Assembly (NCBI GenBank): GCA_913058185.1
Contig: CAJXQX010000003.1
Span: forward strand, 1 to 64,000
DNA from: an uncultured Verrucomicrobiota bacterium
GTDB taxonomy: Bacteria > Verrucomicrobiota > Verrucomicrobiia > Opitutales > Opitutaceae
Reading direction: 5' to 3'
DNA: 64,000 nucleotides
Shown: positions 49,897-59,353 of the stretch, piece after piece
How positions within the stretch are numbered: the first letter of the stretch is position 1
Layout of the letters: every line of letters starts with the position of its first letter
Program-made: the position numbers and the translations under genes
The notes under the pieces: generated by a model
Database searches by the model: none
Told to the model about the DNA's origin: nothing
The model's input: the letters and a program-made list of their open reading frames with translations, nothing else

Positions 49897-51354
49897 ATGA
49901 AATTACCCCGCTCGATTCTGATTGTGATACTCACAACGGTAGCTGCCACCGTGATGGCAGAGACGCTCGACCTGGGCTCAAAACGCGAGCTCATGGTGGA
50001 CCACTGGTTGATCGATAAGTTGAGTGATGCGGAGCTGCGACTGCAAACGCCGCGCAATGAAGGCGTGTCCTTCGCCTTTGACCGATCCCACGAAGGAGCC
50101 TTTAGCGGCTACGTGTCGATCGTGACGCTACCGGATGATGGCGGATTTCGGGCGTATTATCGGGGTTTACCGGTGGCGGTGCGGGCTGGATCAGTCGAAG
50201 AAGTCACCGCCTATGCGGAATCGTCGGATGGGATTACGTGGTCCAAACCAATCGATAATGTGGCGTTGATCGGTATGCCGGAGGTGACCCACAATCTTTC
50301 GATCTTCTATGATTCCAAACCGGGCGTGCCGATGGATGAGCAGTGGAAGGGCATCGGAGGACTCAACGATGGCGGGTTGGTGCGGGTGGTGTCGGCGGAC
50401 GGTCTCACCTGGCGGAAGTTGATGGGCAATACGCCGATGATGCCAAAAATACCAGAGTCGGAGAAGATGTATCGTTACGACTCCCAGAACTTGGCCTTCT
50501 GGTCAGAGTCGGAACAGCAGTATGTGTGTTACTTTCGCCACGTGAGGGCGGTTGAGGGAATGGGCCCGCGCGTGCGTTTGATTGGCCGAGCGACGAGTCC
50601 GGATTTCATCCATTGGACCGATCATGGGGAGATGGACTTTCATCGGGCCGATGGCTCGGCCGCGCCGGTGGAACATCTCTACACCAACCAAACGGGTCCC
50701 TACATGCGGGCGCCTCACCTCTACGTCGCGATCGCGGCCCGGTTCATGCCCGGGCGTCAGGTTTTGACCGACGCAGAAGCGGAGGAGGTGGGAGTGAATC
50801 CCGATTACTTCAATGACATCTCGGATAGCGTATTGATGACGACCCGAGGGGGCACCGTTTATGATCGCACCTTCATGGCAGGATTTGCTCGGCCCGGAAT
50901 CGGGCTCAGTAATTGGACTTCGCGCTCGAACTACCCGGCGCTGAATGTCATCCAAACGGGCCCGGCGGAAATGTCGTTTTTTGTGCAGAAAGCTTACGGT
51001 CAACCGGATCACCGCATGGAACGCTACTCCCTGCGATTGGACGGTTTTGCATCACTCAACGCCGGCTATGCTGGTGGCGAGATGACAACCAGGCCGTTCC
51101 GTTTTTTAGGCAATGAACTGGAAATCAACTACGCCACCTCGGCGGCCGGCAGCCTGCGGTTCGAGCTCCAAGATGAAGCCGGCCACGTATTCCCCGGATT
51201 CGGACTGTCGAACTCACGAGAGATTATCGGTGATCAAATATCACGGGTCGTCGCATGGACCGGCGGCACCAGTCTGAAGGCGTTGGCCGGCAAGACCGTG
51301 CGGCTGCGGGTGGTGATGAAAGATGCGGATCTGTTTTCCCTCCAGTTTCGATGA
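49897..51354 (+). CDS. Secreted glycosidase-like five-bladed propeller protein
   Basis: A 485-residue protein from the ATG at 49897 with a signal peptide (MKLPRSILIVILTTVAATVMA). The body resembles the GH32/GH43/GH-J-like propellers found in planctomycetes and verrucomicrobia: LDLGSKRELMVDHWLIDKL, YYRGLPV, AESSDGITWSKP, SPDFIHWTDHGEMDF. It ends in a small beta-sandwich closing with LRVVMKDADLFSLQFR. The paralogue at 54904 ends with almost the same pattern (LKIHFKNAKLYTFQFR). It opens a tight six-gene operon of exported proteins and overlaps the next gene by four bases. Catalytic activity is inferred from the fold; the acidic residues cannot be assigned with certainty. Confidence 0.8.
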   Translation: MKLPRSILIVILTTVAATVMAETLDLGSKRELMVDHWLIDKLSDAELRLQTPRNEGVSFAFDRSHEGAFSGYVSIVTLPDDGGFRAYYRGLPVAVRAGSVEEVTAYAESSDGITWSKPIDNVALIGMPEVTHNLSIFYDSKPGVPMDEQWKGIGGLNDGGLVRVVSADGLTWRKLMGNTPMMPKIPESEKMYRYDSQNLAFWSESEQQYVCYFRHVRAVEGMGPRVRLIGRATSPDFIHWTDHGEMDFHRADGSAAPVEHLYTNQTGPYMRAPHLYVAIAARFMPGRQVLTDAEAEEVGVNPDYFNDISDSVLMTTRGGTVYDRTFMAGFARPGIGLSNWTSRSNYPALNVIQTGPAEMSFFVQKAYGQPDHRMERYSLRLDGFASLNAGYAGGEMTTRPFRFLGNELEINYATSAAGSLRFELQDEAGHVFPGFGLSNSREIIGDQISRVVAWTGGTSLKALAGKTVRLRVVMKDADLFSLQFR

Positions 51355-52205
51355 ATTTGCTGAAATACGGAATTCTCAACCGATGGGTGGTGGGGTGGAT
51401 CTGGGCATTCTCAAGTCTGGTTTCGGCGGCTGAACGCAGCCCTGAGTTAACTCTCATGGAAACACCGTCAGGGGTGGAGTATGGCGTGTGGGGGTATGCT
51501 TCGGAGTCTCCCTCTCCGGTGTTGATCAATTTGGGTAACACGATCGAAGGCGTATTGGGTAGCGCCTATTTTCGTCAGTCCGGTAACGCCCTGGCCGAAT
51601 TGGGTTATCTCAGTGTATCCATCGATATTCCCGGACACGGGAAACGACATCGGGAAGGCGAACCGGATGATTTGTCCGTATGGCGTTATCGATTGGAACG
51701 GGGAGAGGATTTTGTGGCGGAGAACAACCGACGTTTGTCGGAAGTGGTCGACCATCTCATTACAGCTGGCCTAGCGGATTCGGATCGTATCGCAATCTGC
51801 GGAACGTCCCGGGGCGGTTTTTTGGCGCTGCATTTTGCAGCCCATGATCGCCGGGTAAAGGCGGTCGCGGCTTATGCTCCGGTGACCGACCTGATGGTGT
51901 TGCGAGAATTTAAGGGCGCTGACAATGTGCCTCTGGTGGCCAAACTCTCAGTGGTGCGCTTGGCGAACCGGTTGGCGACTCAGTCGGTTTGGATCATAAT
52001 CGGTGATCGTGATGAGCGGGTGGGCACGGATGAATCCATTGCGGTGGTCCGGGCGATTACGGCGGAGGCATTGCAGCGTGGAGAGCCGGGGGAGGTAGAG
52101 TTACATGTTTTGCCCGAGCCGAAAGGGCACACCACGCCGCAGGGTGCGGCGGATATGGCGGCAGAATGGATTGATCGACAGATCAGAATTAAAACGAAGG
52201 AATAA
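51351..52205 (+). CDS. Exported alpha/beta hydrolase
   Basis: A 284-residue hydrolase from the ATG at 51351, overlapping the preceding stop by ATGA. A signal peptide or anchor occupies residues 8-27. The nucleophile is Ser153 in CGTSRGGFLAL, the acid lies in IIGDRDERVG and the His in EPKGHTTPQG. The DIPGHGKRHREGE region is typical of serine esterases/peptidase-like hydrolases of the S9/dienelactone type. It would remove acyl or other ester groups from the substrate of the operon. The next gene follows after 2 bp. Confidence 0.87.
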   Translation: MNLLKYGILNRWVVGWIWAFSSLVSAAERSPELTLMETPSGVEYGVWGYASESPSPVLINLGNTIEGVLGSAYFRQSGNALAELGYLSVSIDIPGHGKRHREGEPDDLSVWRYRLERGEDFVAENNRRLSEVVDHLITAGLADSDRIAICGTSRGGFLALHFAAHDRRVKAVAAYAPVTDLMVLREFKGADNVPLVAKLSVVRLANRLATQSVWIIIGDRDERVGTDESIAVVRAITAEALQRGEPGEVELHVLPEPKGHTTPQGAADMAAEWIDRQIRIKTKE

Positions 52206-52207
52206 CC

Positions 52208-53692
52208 ATGGAATCTCGAAGAAAATTCATGCAGCAAATGATGGTGGGAGGCGCCGCGGCGTTGGCGCCGCCGTTGTGGGCGAAGGGTGATTTGGCATTG
52301 GGATATCAACGACCGGAAGATCATCCGATCCGGCGGCATTTTTCTGATTTCAGCCGGATGCCATCTCAGGCGAAGATTGACCAGATTGAACGGGTGACCT
52401 CGGCCTCCCGGGCCCATCCCAGCAATATCTTGGTTTGCATGCCAAAGGTGACGCCCGAAGCGATTCGGCAGGTTCGGGTGGCGGACTTCGATGGCATGGA
52501 TCAGTTCTCCGATAATTTCGGACTGAAATTTGAATCGATCACGGATTTCTTTGATAATGAAAATTCGATCACAACTTCGGGCAGCCATTTAGCGGCGCAG
52601 AGTATCCGATATGCGGCGAGTGGTGATCAGGCGGCGTTGACGGCGGCGCGGCGGGCTTTCGCTTCGCTCCGCAAGATCTTCGAATTTGGGGTCGAGCAGG
52701 GACTCCCGGGATTTATGGGGAAACCCTACCATTTCAAATATTCCACGCATACAACCGGTGACCAATACCTCCACACCCTGTGGGGATTGTGGAGTTTCCA
52801 TGCAGTCGCTTCGAAGCGGGAGCGCGGTGAAATCAAGGAGATGATCGTCGCGATTGCGGACCATCAAATCGCGGTCGACTTTACCCAGTATTATAAAGAT
52901 GGGCGGAGTTGGAACATGCGGGAAGATACGACCGACTACAACGCGATCATGGCTGCGTTGGTGGCGTCGGCTTATAAACTGACCGGCGAACAGAAATACT
53001 TGGATTCGTATGAATTTGTGATGGAAGGCAGTCGTTGGCTGACGCATCGCCGGTTGGATGGTATCATTGCCGAGATCAAGGCGGGCACATGGGAAATTCC
53101 GCCTTGGGAAGTGTTGGTGGGAGATAGTAAACGGCCCGGAGAATTCGCGCATTGGGAGCAGATTCAGCACTGCCAATTCACGGCGATCGCGGCATCGATT
53201 ATTCGCGAATGCGTGCCTGAACATTTTAGCCAACAACAGTTGAGTGATGTCGTGGGGTTTTGGTGGGAAGACAATGTGGTCGGCTTCGACCGGGAGTATT
53301 GGGGGTATCTTTATTGGTTTTTGGTTTCCGCGGAAGATCGCAGTTGGCGATCGTTTCCTCGGACGGAGAGAGTTCCGCGAGATCAGTGGTTTGGCGGTCA
53401 TCCGATGCTCTCGTTCTCCTCGCCCTGGATCTACGGGGATTGTTTGGCGCGGTTCCAATGGACGGCGATGGTGGTGGCCCGACATTGTCCCCCCAAACGA
53501 GCGGAGGCCGTGGCCTTCGCGAGGGAGACGTTGGAGCGGTTGCAACCTCATCATCTCCTTTGGATTTCCGACCCGGACGGAAAGCAAATCCCGCCGGAAT
53601 TGCGTTACTTTACCGAATTTCTTAGCAGTGAAGTCCCCGAGTGCATGATTGCATCCTACTGGGAAGGTCGGCGTCTCAACCTTTGGTCCTAA
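52208..53692 (+). CDS. Exported alpha/alpha-toroid-like protein of unknown function
   Basis: A 494-residue protein starting MESRRKFMQQMMVGGAAALAPPLWA, a Tat-like signal with SRRKFM at 3-8. The rest is rich in amphipathic helices with aromatic residues, e.g. DQYLHTLWGLWSFHAVASKRE, TTDYNAIMAALVASAYKLTGEQKYLDSYEFVMEGSRW and EYWGYLYWFLVSAEDRSW, a pattern like the six-hairpin toroids of polysaccharide lyases and GH88/GH105-type enzymes. No catalytic signature can be named. It sits 2 bp after the hydrolase gene and 11 bp before the sialidase-like gene in the six-gene operon, so a role in glycan breakdown is likely, with lyase or hydrolase activity unproven. Confidence 0.75.
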   Translation: MESRRKFMQQMMVGGAAALAPPLWAKGDLALGYQRPEDHPIRRHFSDFSRMPSQAKIDQIERVTSASRAHPSNILVCMPKVTPEAIRQVRVADFDGMDQFSDNFGLKFESITDFFDNENSITTSGSHLAAQSIRYAASGDQAALTAARRAFASLRKIFEFGVEQGLPGFMGKPYHFKYSTHTTGDQYLHTLWGLWSFHAVASKRERGEIKEMIVAIADHQIAVDFTQYYKDGRSWNMREDTTDYNAIMAALVASAYKLTGEQKYLDSYEFVMEGSRWLTHRRLDGIIAEIKAGTWEIPPWEVLVGDSKRPGEFAHWEQIQHCQFTAIAASIIRECVPEHFSQQQLSDVVGFWWEDNVVGFDREYWGYLYWFLVSAEDRSWRSFPRTERVPRDQWFGGHPMLSFSSPWIYGDCLARFQWTAMVVARHCPPKRAEAVAFARETLERLQPHHLLWISDPDGKQIPPELRYFTEFLSSEVPECMIASYWEGRRLNLWS

Positions 53693-53703
53693 AGCCATCC
53701 AAT

Positions 53704-54885
53704 ATGAAAATCCCCTCAACCCTTGTTCGAGTCACTGCCCTGCTTTTTCTGGGAGTGGCCGTCGCGGTGACCCAAGGCGCTGACGCTCCGATGGGCGTTC
53801 GAAAAGTGAAGGACATTGTCATTTATGAGGACGACGGGTTTCACGCGGCATTTCCTTCGGTGGTGAAGCGTCCGGACGGAGAAGTCTGGGTGGCGTTTCG
53901 CCGCGCGCCTAACCGATTATTGTGGGGCGAAACGCACAACAATCACGTGGATCCCAATAGCTACCTGATGATGGTGCGTTCTTCGGATGGGGTGACGTTC
54001 TCTCCTGAGCCGGAATTGATTTACGCGGACGCTTGGGGCGGTTCGCAGGATCCGTGTATGTTGCAGCTACGTGACGGCACCTTGCTCTGCATGACTTATG
54101 GGTGGACGTTCGTGCGGCCTGAAGGCATCGCGAACCTGAAGGCTCCGGTGAGGAACGTAGGTTCGGGAGCGATATTTAACGGTGGGTATTATCTGCGCTC
54201 GGAGGATGGCGGAGAGCATTGGCAGGGCCCGATGCATGCGCCGCACATCGAACCAGAGTTGCTGCGTGATCCCTTCGGCGAACCGATCACGGCCTATAAT
54301 CGGGGCGCGGCCGTGGAGGGTAAGGATGGACGACTCTTCTGGGTTGCGGCGGCGACCGATCGGATTTCGCCGCATCGCACCTCCAATCACCTGATGATCT
54401 CGGAGGATAAGGGACTGTCGTGGGAATATTCGACGTCAGTGGCGGTCGACGACGAGGTAACCTTTAACGAAGCTTCGATCTATGAAACGCCGCAGGGTGA
54501 TCTAGTGGCATTTTTGCGCACGGCTAATTTCGAAGACCAAGCCTGTATCGCCCGCTCCACCGATGGTGGCCGTAGTTTCGAACCGTGGCAGGGCATGGGT
54601 TGGCAAGGTCACCCGCTGCACGCCACGCGGCTGCCCGATGATCGGGTCTTATTGGTTTATGGATACCGGCACGCTCCGATGGGTATTCGGGCCCGCGTGC
54701 TCAATGCCGAGTGCACCGATTTTGCGACGGCCCCTGAGATTGTGCTTCGCGATGATGGCACGACTTCGGATCTCGGTTATCCGTGGTCGGTGATGTTGGA
54801 TGATAAGCGCGTTTTGGTAACCTATTATATTAACGTCGACGGCGGCCTGCAGCACATCGCGGGCACGATCTTGGCACTGGATTAA
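53704..54885 (+). CDS. Exported sialidase/neuraminidase-like (BNR) protein
   Basis: A 393-residue protein from the ATG at 53704 with a signal peptide (residues 1-25). It is a six-bladed propeller with four Asp-box repeats: SSDGVTF, SEDGGEHW, SEDKGLSW and STDGGRSF. The early segment FHAAFPSVVKRPDGEVWVAFRRAP and the late VLLVYGYRHAPMGIRARVL match the exo-alpha-sialidase fold, which also includes non-sialidase glycosidases and L-rhamnose-alpha-1,4-glucuronate-type enzymes. It would act outside the cytoplasm on the operon's glycan. Gaps of 11 and 18 bp link it to its neighbours. Confidence 0.88.
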   Translation: MKIPSTLVRVTALLFLGVAVAVTQGADAPMGVRKVKDIVIYEDDGFHAAFPSVVKRPDGEVWVAFRRAPNRLLWGETHNNHVDPNSYLMMVRSSDGVTFSPEPELIYADAWGGSQDPCMLQLRDGTLLCMTYGWTFVRPEGIANLKAPVRNVGSGAIFNGGYYLRSEDGGEHWQGPMHAPHIEPELLRDPFGEPITAYNRGAAVEGKDGRLFWVAAATDRISPHRTSNHLMISEDKGLSWEYSTSVAVDDEVTFNEASIYETPQGDLVAFLRTANFEDQACIARSTDGGRSFEPWQGMGWQGHPLHATRLPDDRVLLVYGYRHAPMGIRARVLNAECTDFATAPEIVLRDDGTTSDLGYPWSVMLDDKRVLVTYYINVDGGLQHIAGTILALD

Positions 54886-54903
54886 ACTTCTTCAAAATCT
54901 CCC

Positions 54904-56424
54904 ATGAAAAGACCTCAAATTCGAGCTGTGCTGGTAGCGGTGTTGTTAGTAGCAGCTCTACGCCCTGATATCATGGCGGCCGGGCTCAACCCGATCGGCC
55001 AGCAACGTCAGTTCTTCTTCGATGATGCTATTGTCGAAACGCTAGAGAACACCCGCCGGAAGTTAAACCCGGCGTTAAAACTGGCGGACAATCCCGTGAT
55101 CAAACGGGACAAACCCTGGGAAGGGCCGGACATGCGTTTGGCGTGGGTGATTTTTGATCAGCGCATGGGTAAGTTTCGCATGCGTTATTCCTCCGGGGTA
55201 TTTCGGGCGGCGGGGCGGGACGAGAAAGGGGACGTGATCGTAAAGGGAGAATATGATGAGGAGGCAGCCAAGCGCGTGGTGTGCGAGGCCTTCTCCGATG
55301 ACGGCGTGAACTGGGTCAAACCCGAGTTGGGCTTGGTTGAGTTCGAGGGATCAACCGCGAACAACATCCTGCCCGATTCCGCGCTCTATTATTACCTCTT
55401 TGAAGATTTGCATGACCCCGACCCGGCCAAACGCTACAAGGCACAGGTGCGCACGGGCACCTTCGACGGCGATGGCATGACCTATGAGATGTATTACTCG
55501 GCTGACGCTTACACCTGGACGGCTTTCGGCGGTAATCCGATCATCGACACCGGCACGCAACATGGCCGCTGGGGGCCATCGGATTTCATGGGTTGGGATC
55601 CTATTCGGGAGACCTATGCGACGCACATGGAGAATAATTTCCACATGCATTCACCCACTCATCACCGGCGTTCGATTGGCCGGGCGGAGAGTCCGGACAT
55701 GATCAATTGGACGGAACCGGAAACAATCATCGTGGTGGACGATGAAGACTACCCCGATACGGAGTTCTATCACTTTCCCGCTATCGCGCATGAGGGCTGG
55801 TATATGGGATTCCTGTGGATCTTTTCGACGACCAATACTCAGCACGAACCACACTTTGCGTTTAGTCGGGATGGAATTAACTACGATCGCACGTATCGAG
55901 AGCCGATCATTCGTCGCGGGGACAACGGGCGGTTTGATGCCGTATCGGTTTATGCCAACCGCCCGATCATTCACGGCGATGAAGTGCTCTGTTACTACAC
56001 GGGCACAAATTGGCGTTCGCCCGAACAGTTGGTGGTGCTGGGCGATAAGGCGGAAGCTAAGATCGGCTTAGCCAAGCTACCGCTTGATGGGTTCGTATCT
56101 CTCGAAGGCGCGCGCCATGAATTCAGTCGCGTTACGACACGCACGTTTACCTTTGAAGGGGAAAAGTTGGAGCTGAACCTCCAGGCGGCATTGCAGCAAT
56201 GGGGCGCCGAACCTTGCGAAGTGAAGGTGGAAATCCTCAACGGGCGCCATGCCCCGATCGAGGGCTTCGCTTTTGATGACGCCGATACGCTCTCGACCAC
56301 CGCGGTTGATCACGTGGTGACCTGGCGTGGCGGTGATGCGGATGTCTCTGCTTTAGCCGGTCAATCGATTCGTCTAAAAATCCATTTCAAGAACGCCAAA
56401 CTCTACACGTTTCAATTCCGATGA
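54904..56424 (+). CDS. Secreted glycosidase-like five-bladed propeller protein, paralogue
   Basis: A 506-residue protein with a signal peptide (residues 1-26). It is of the same family as the first gene of the operon: RQFFFDDAIVETLENTRRKL at the start of the mature protein, SPDMINWTEPETI in the propeller, LPLDGFVSLEGA at the module border, and the closing DVSALAGQSIRLKIHFKNAKLYTFQFR. The propeller has conserved acidic and aromatic residues (WEGPDMRLAW, YPDTEFYHFPAIAHEGWYMGFLW) suggestive of GH43/GH32-like active sites. The two paralogues flank the hydrolase, toroid and sialidase genes in one operon, so they probably act on different linkages of one glycan. It overlaps the next gene by four bases. 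Confidence 0.82.
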   Translation: MKRPQIRAVLVAVLLVAALRPDIMAAGLNPIGQQRQFFFDDAIVETLENTRRKLNPALKLADNPVIKRDKPWEGPDMRLAWVIFDQRMGKFRMRYSSGVFRAAGRDEKGDVIVKGEYDEEAAKRVVCEAFSDDGVNWVKPELGLVEFEGSTANNILPDSALYYYLFEDLHDPDPAKRYKAQVRTGTFDGDGMTYEMYYSADAYTWTAFGGNPIIDTGTQHGRWGPSDFMGWDPIRETYATHMENNFHMHSPTHHRRSIGRAESPDMINWTEPETIIVVDDEDYPDTEFYHFPAIAHEGWYMGFLWIFSTTNTQHEPHFAFSRDGINYDRTYREPIIRRGDNGRFDAVSVYANRPIIHGDEVLCYYTGTNWRSPEQLVVLGDKAEAKIGLAKLPLDGFVSLEGARHEFSRVTTRTFTFEGEKLELNLQAALQQWGAEPCEVKVEILNGRHAPIEGFAFDDADTLSTTAVDHVVTWRGGDADVSALAGQSIRLKIHFKNAKLYTFQFR

Positions 56425-58121
56425 AAGGCCGTCTGATTACCGCCGCCGCGCTCGTTTGGGTCGCGGGACTTTCCGCTACGGAGCGTTTGCTCTTCGACGA
56501 CTACTACCAGCATCCGCGGGTCAACGAGCAGTATGCCCAAGGCGTGGCGCGAGGTGGTGCCGATCTGCGTGGACTCTCCAACTTCTATGCGCCCCATGCC
56601 ACGGGGATTCCGAATGGCACGTTTGTTTTCGCGGAGTTGATCGCCGAGAAATGGGCCACGGAAGTGAGCGACCAACCGATCTCGAGCGAATTGTTGGAGG
56701 GGGTGGGTGGTTACATGTTGGTGTGTCCGGTGCGCGAGGAGTTGGGCGGCCGGGCAAATTTGACCGAGCATGAGGCGGATATCCTGGAAGCATTTGTGGC
56801 CAACGGCGGCAGCCTGATGATGGTGGCCAACAGTGTTTCGGATCCGGATAAGATCGGTTTCGACTTTGCCGGCATGAATCTCATCGGGGCCCGCTTCGGT
56901 GCTCAGTTTTTACCGACCCAGACAGATACCATTTCGGTGCCGATCGCGCCGGATCATCCGGTGTTTGATGGCGTGTCGGATATCATCTTTGGCAATGGGG
57001 CGACCATCGCGATTGCGGAGAAACCATCGCTTGATGCCGTGGTGTTGATGGCCAGTCATCGCGAAGGCGCAGAAGGACCGGTCGCGGTGTTGATCACCCA
57101 TGGGAAGGGCAAGGTGCTGATGCTCGGAGATGCCGGCACCTTGGGGAATGCCCACGCGTTTCGCGGCGATACGGGTCACGCGGAGGGTTTGCGCCAAATG
57201 ATGTTTGCGCTCCTGCCGGACGGACCGATGCCGCATTACGGTTGGATAACGGGGACATCGCTGAGGGTGGAGGTGCGCGAAGAACAGGTGGTGTCCGGTT
57301 ATCCGGAATTGATGGAGGTGTTTCGGCTCCCGCATCCGGTGGGCACTCAAGTATTTTCCAGCGGCATGCGGCAGATTGATTTGGAGGCGTCGGGCGCATC
57401 AGCGACCGCGGCGTCGAGTAAGGATTTTGTATCAGTCGTGGTCGAGCGGTCGGGCGAGTTCTTATTGATGGTCGGGGCCGCCTCAGGCGGTGGTTTTGCG
57501 GCCGATTGGCAGATCAGTGATCAGGGGATGGCGACCAAATTGATGCCCAATGGTCGACTGTTAGAGGGTGAGATGCCGCGTGATCAGGATGGGGTTAGTT
57601 GGTCGCCGGTATTGATGAATGAAATCATCGGCGGTCCGTTGCGGACTTACGCGCAGCCCGGTGAAACGTGGTCCGCGCAGACGTTGGTTCGTTGGCCGCA
57701 GTTGCAACTGGGTGCGGTGGCGCGCCATGAGTCGAAGGCGGCTACATTTCACTTTGTCGGCGAAGAGGATTACGCGGGGGAGCCGTGTTATCGAATTAAG
57801 CGGATCATCGAATTGGACGGTGGCAACTGGTCGCTGGGTGATCTGGTGGATGCAGAGTATGCGGTTTATATGGAATCGTTAGGTCTTACGGTGCAGGCCG
57901 GTGGAATGCTCACGGTATCGGAGTATTGGATTAGTCGGACCACGCAGTTGCCCGTGCATACGAAGGTAAGCACGACGGCGACGGTGTGGTGGGAAGATCC
58001 CCGATTCCCCGCGAAACACGTAGGGAGTCACGATTCCAAGAATTACGAAAATTGGGAGCGGACGAATTTTGTGGTGACCTACGGCCGGGTGCTTGAGGCG
58101 GATTTTGCGGACGGGCGGTGA
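56421..58121 (+). CDS. Exported GATase-like protein of unknown function
   Basis: A 566-residue protein, start overlapping the previous stop by ATGA, with a signal peptide (residues 1-19). Residues about 20-280 look like a class I glutamine-amidotransferase-like Rossmann fold of the DUF4350/ThuA kind (LFDDYYQHPRVNEQYA, LEAFVANGGSLMMVANSV, LITHGKGKVLMLGDAGTLGN). The Cys nucleophile expected in active amidotransferases is not apparent. The C-terminal 280 residues are beta-rich (lipocalin- or jelly-roll-like: CYRIKRIIELDGGNWSLGDLVDAEY). It is the last gene of the six-gene secreted operon. I do not recognise a named family; a carbohydrate-binding or structural role is possible. Confidence 0.75.
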   Translation: MKGRLITAAALVWVAGLSATERLLFDDYYQHPRVNEQYAQGVARGGADLRGLSNFYAPHATGIPNGTFVFAELIAEKWATEVSDQPISSELLEGVGGYMLVCPVREELGGRANLTEHEADILEAFVANGGSLMMVANSVSDPDKIGFDFAGMNLIGARFGAQFLPTQTDTISVPIAPDHPVFDGVSDIIFGNGATIAIAEKPSLDAVVLMASHREGAEGPVAVLITHGKGKVLMLGDAGTLGNAHAFRGDTGHAEGLRQMMFALLPDGPMPHYGWITGTSLRVEVREEQVVSGYPELMEVFRLPHPVGTQVFSSGMRQIDLEASGASATAASSKDFVSVVVERSGEFLLMVGAASGGGFAADWQISDQGMATKLMPNGRLLEGEMPRDQDGVSWSPVLMNEIIGGPLRTYAQPGETWSAQTLVRWPQLQLGAVARHESKAATFHFVGEEDYAGEPCYRIKRIIELDGGNWSLGDLVDAEYAVYMESLGLTVQAGGMLTVSEYWISRTTQLPVHTKVSTTATVWWEDPRFPAKHVGSHDSKNYENWERTNFVVTYGRVLEADFADGR

Positions 58122-58164
58122 GGCGGAGGTGGCGGATGGGGTCTGTCGTTCGCTCGGTTCGAAA

Positions 58165-58234
58165 GGGGTCACGTCGGAAAAAGTTAACGGCTCCCGCTTC
58201 GCGGGATTCGTTAACTTTTTAACGACATGACCCC
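58165..58234. repeat. Family D compound palindrome, copy 2
   Basis: GGGGTCACGTCG (58165-58176) and CGACATGACCCC (58223-58234) with AAAAAGTTAACG/CGTTAACTTTTT inside and a central TCCCGC/GCGGGA hairpin. Outer parts are identical to the copy at 24985, while the inner hairpin differs. It lies in the 314-bp convergent spacer after the six-gene operon and may end transcription from both sides. Confidence 0.78.
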
Positions 58235-58371
58235 GTGGGCTTCGAACGTCGTGGGGTTGGCGTCGCTAAAATGTGAATGAAGTCGGCTTGTCTCGCCGAA
58301 GCTTTAGCGAAGGCGGAAGACGTAATTCATCTTTTGCGACCCGACCCCTTACCCGCACAGTCGCACAGACT

Positions 58372-58411
58372 CGAGAACGAGAAAGAGAACGAGAACGATT
58401 ACGAGGAAGAG
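58372..58411. repeat. GA-rich hexamer tract 4
   Basis: GAGAAC/GAGAAA units with the word GAGAACGATTACGAG shared with the tract at 31396. It lies close to the 3' end of the HEAT-repeat gene. Confidence 0.7.
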
Positions 58412-58435
58412 CCGGAGAGGCTGATCGGGAGGAGC

Positions 58436-59329
58436 TTACTTCTTTGCACTCGCCGCTAGGATGACCCAGGCGGCGGAGGTGCGGGCGTCTTCATCGGGGT
58501 GATCGAGGAGGGGCGCGATGGCGGGGATATCGCTCGGCTTGTAGTAGGGCATGATGCCTTGGACGCTATGGAAGATGAGCAGTGGATCATTCGTGGCGAT
58601 GGATGCTTCCAGAAATTTGCGCCACTTCGGCATGTCGGCGGGAGAGGCGTTCAGAAAGTGGGCGTTGGCGACGACGACCGTGTTCACGAGATCAACCTCT
58701 TCGGCGGTATTGGCCGCCGCGGCGAGTGCCGCTAAGATTGTCGGATCAGTGGGTTTTAGGCGGGCCAGCATGTAGGCGACGCGGAGCCGAGTATCTCCGT
58801 CGCCGGTCTTTAGCCATGTGACGATTTGCGGAGCGGCAGAAGCGGGGAGGTCGCGGGACCAATTGCACCAGAGGGCGAAGGCGGCGTCTTTATCAGGGGC
58901 GTCGGCGGCCCATGCTTCCATGTTTGACACCACGTGGGGCGGCGGTGGAGCCAACAGTTTGGCCGCGGACTCGGCGGCATGCACGCGATCGGGCAATCCG
59001 GGCATGGTGGCGATATTGAAGATTTTGTTGATCCAAATTTGGCGCGCTTGTGGGGTGCGATCGACCCGGGCGAGGGCGCGCCAGTTGGTGATACGCATGA
59101 TGGGGGTATCGTCCTGAACAAACCGGATGGGATAATAGTGCTCCCAGACCAATCGACTATGCCCAAACGGAATTAGGACTTCCGCGGCGTGGATTTGATC
59201 GACGGGGGTGCCGACTTCGAGGACTTCTGCGAGCGTGGCGATAGCACGATCCGTGAGCGGACTAGCAACGGCGGAAGTCGCTAGGGTGAGGGTTAGGAGT
59301 AGGCCAGAAATCGAAGAGCGGAGAGACAT
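58436..59329 (-). CDS. Exported HEAT-repeat protein
   Basis: A 297-residue protein with a signal peptide (residues 1-22, ending AVAS), then helix pairs typical of HEAT/PBS-lyase-like repeats: VHAAESAAKLLAPP, RVAYMLARLKPTDPTILAALAAAANTAEEVDLV, and DHPDEDARTSAAWVILAASAKK at the C-terminus. It would be a periplasmic scaffold or binding protein. It has no recognisable catalytic motif. It is 24 bp downstream of the hydroxyacid dehydrogenase gene on the same strand and is probably the last gene of that operon, an odd combination of an exported protein with cytoplasmic enzymes. Confidence 0.78.
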   Translation of the reverse strand: MSLRSSISGLLLTLTLATSAVASPLTDRAIATLAEVLEVGTPVDQIHAAEVLIPFGHSRLVWEHYYPIRFVQDDTPIMRITNWRALARVDRTPQARQIWINKIFNIATMPGLPDRVHAAESAAKLLAPPPPHVVSNMEAWAADAPDKDAAFALWCNWSRDLPASAAPQIVTWLKTGDGDTRLRVAYMLARLKPTDPTILAALAAAANTAEEVDLVNTVVVANAHFLNASPADMPKWRKFLEASIATNDPLLIFHSVQGIMPYYKPSDIPAIAPLLDHPDEDARTSAAWVILAASAKK

Positions 59330-59353
59330 GGTAGGTGACGAATGGTTTAAACT

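Noticed and set aside
53704-54885. Claim of true sialidase activity
   Set aside because: Asp-boxes define the fold only, the sialidase Arg triad could not be placed, and no sialic acid catabolic genes of the usual kind are present.
58273-58464. Possible small Arg/Glu-repeat peptide read through the GA tract
   Set aside because: The repeated Arg-Glu comes only from GAGAGA hexamers, which occur intergenically in other places without a common frame.
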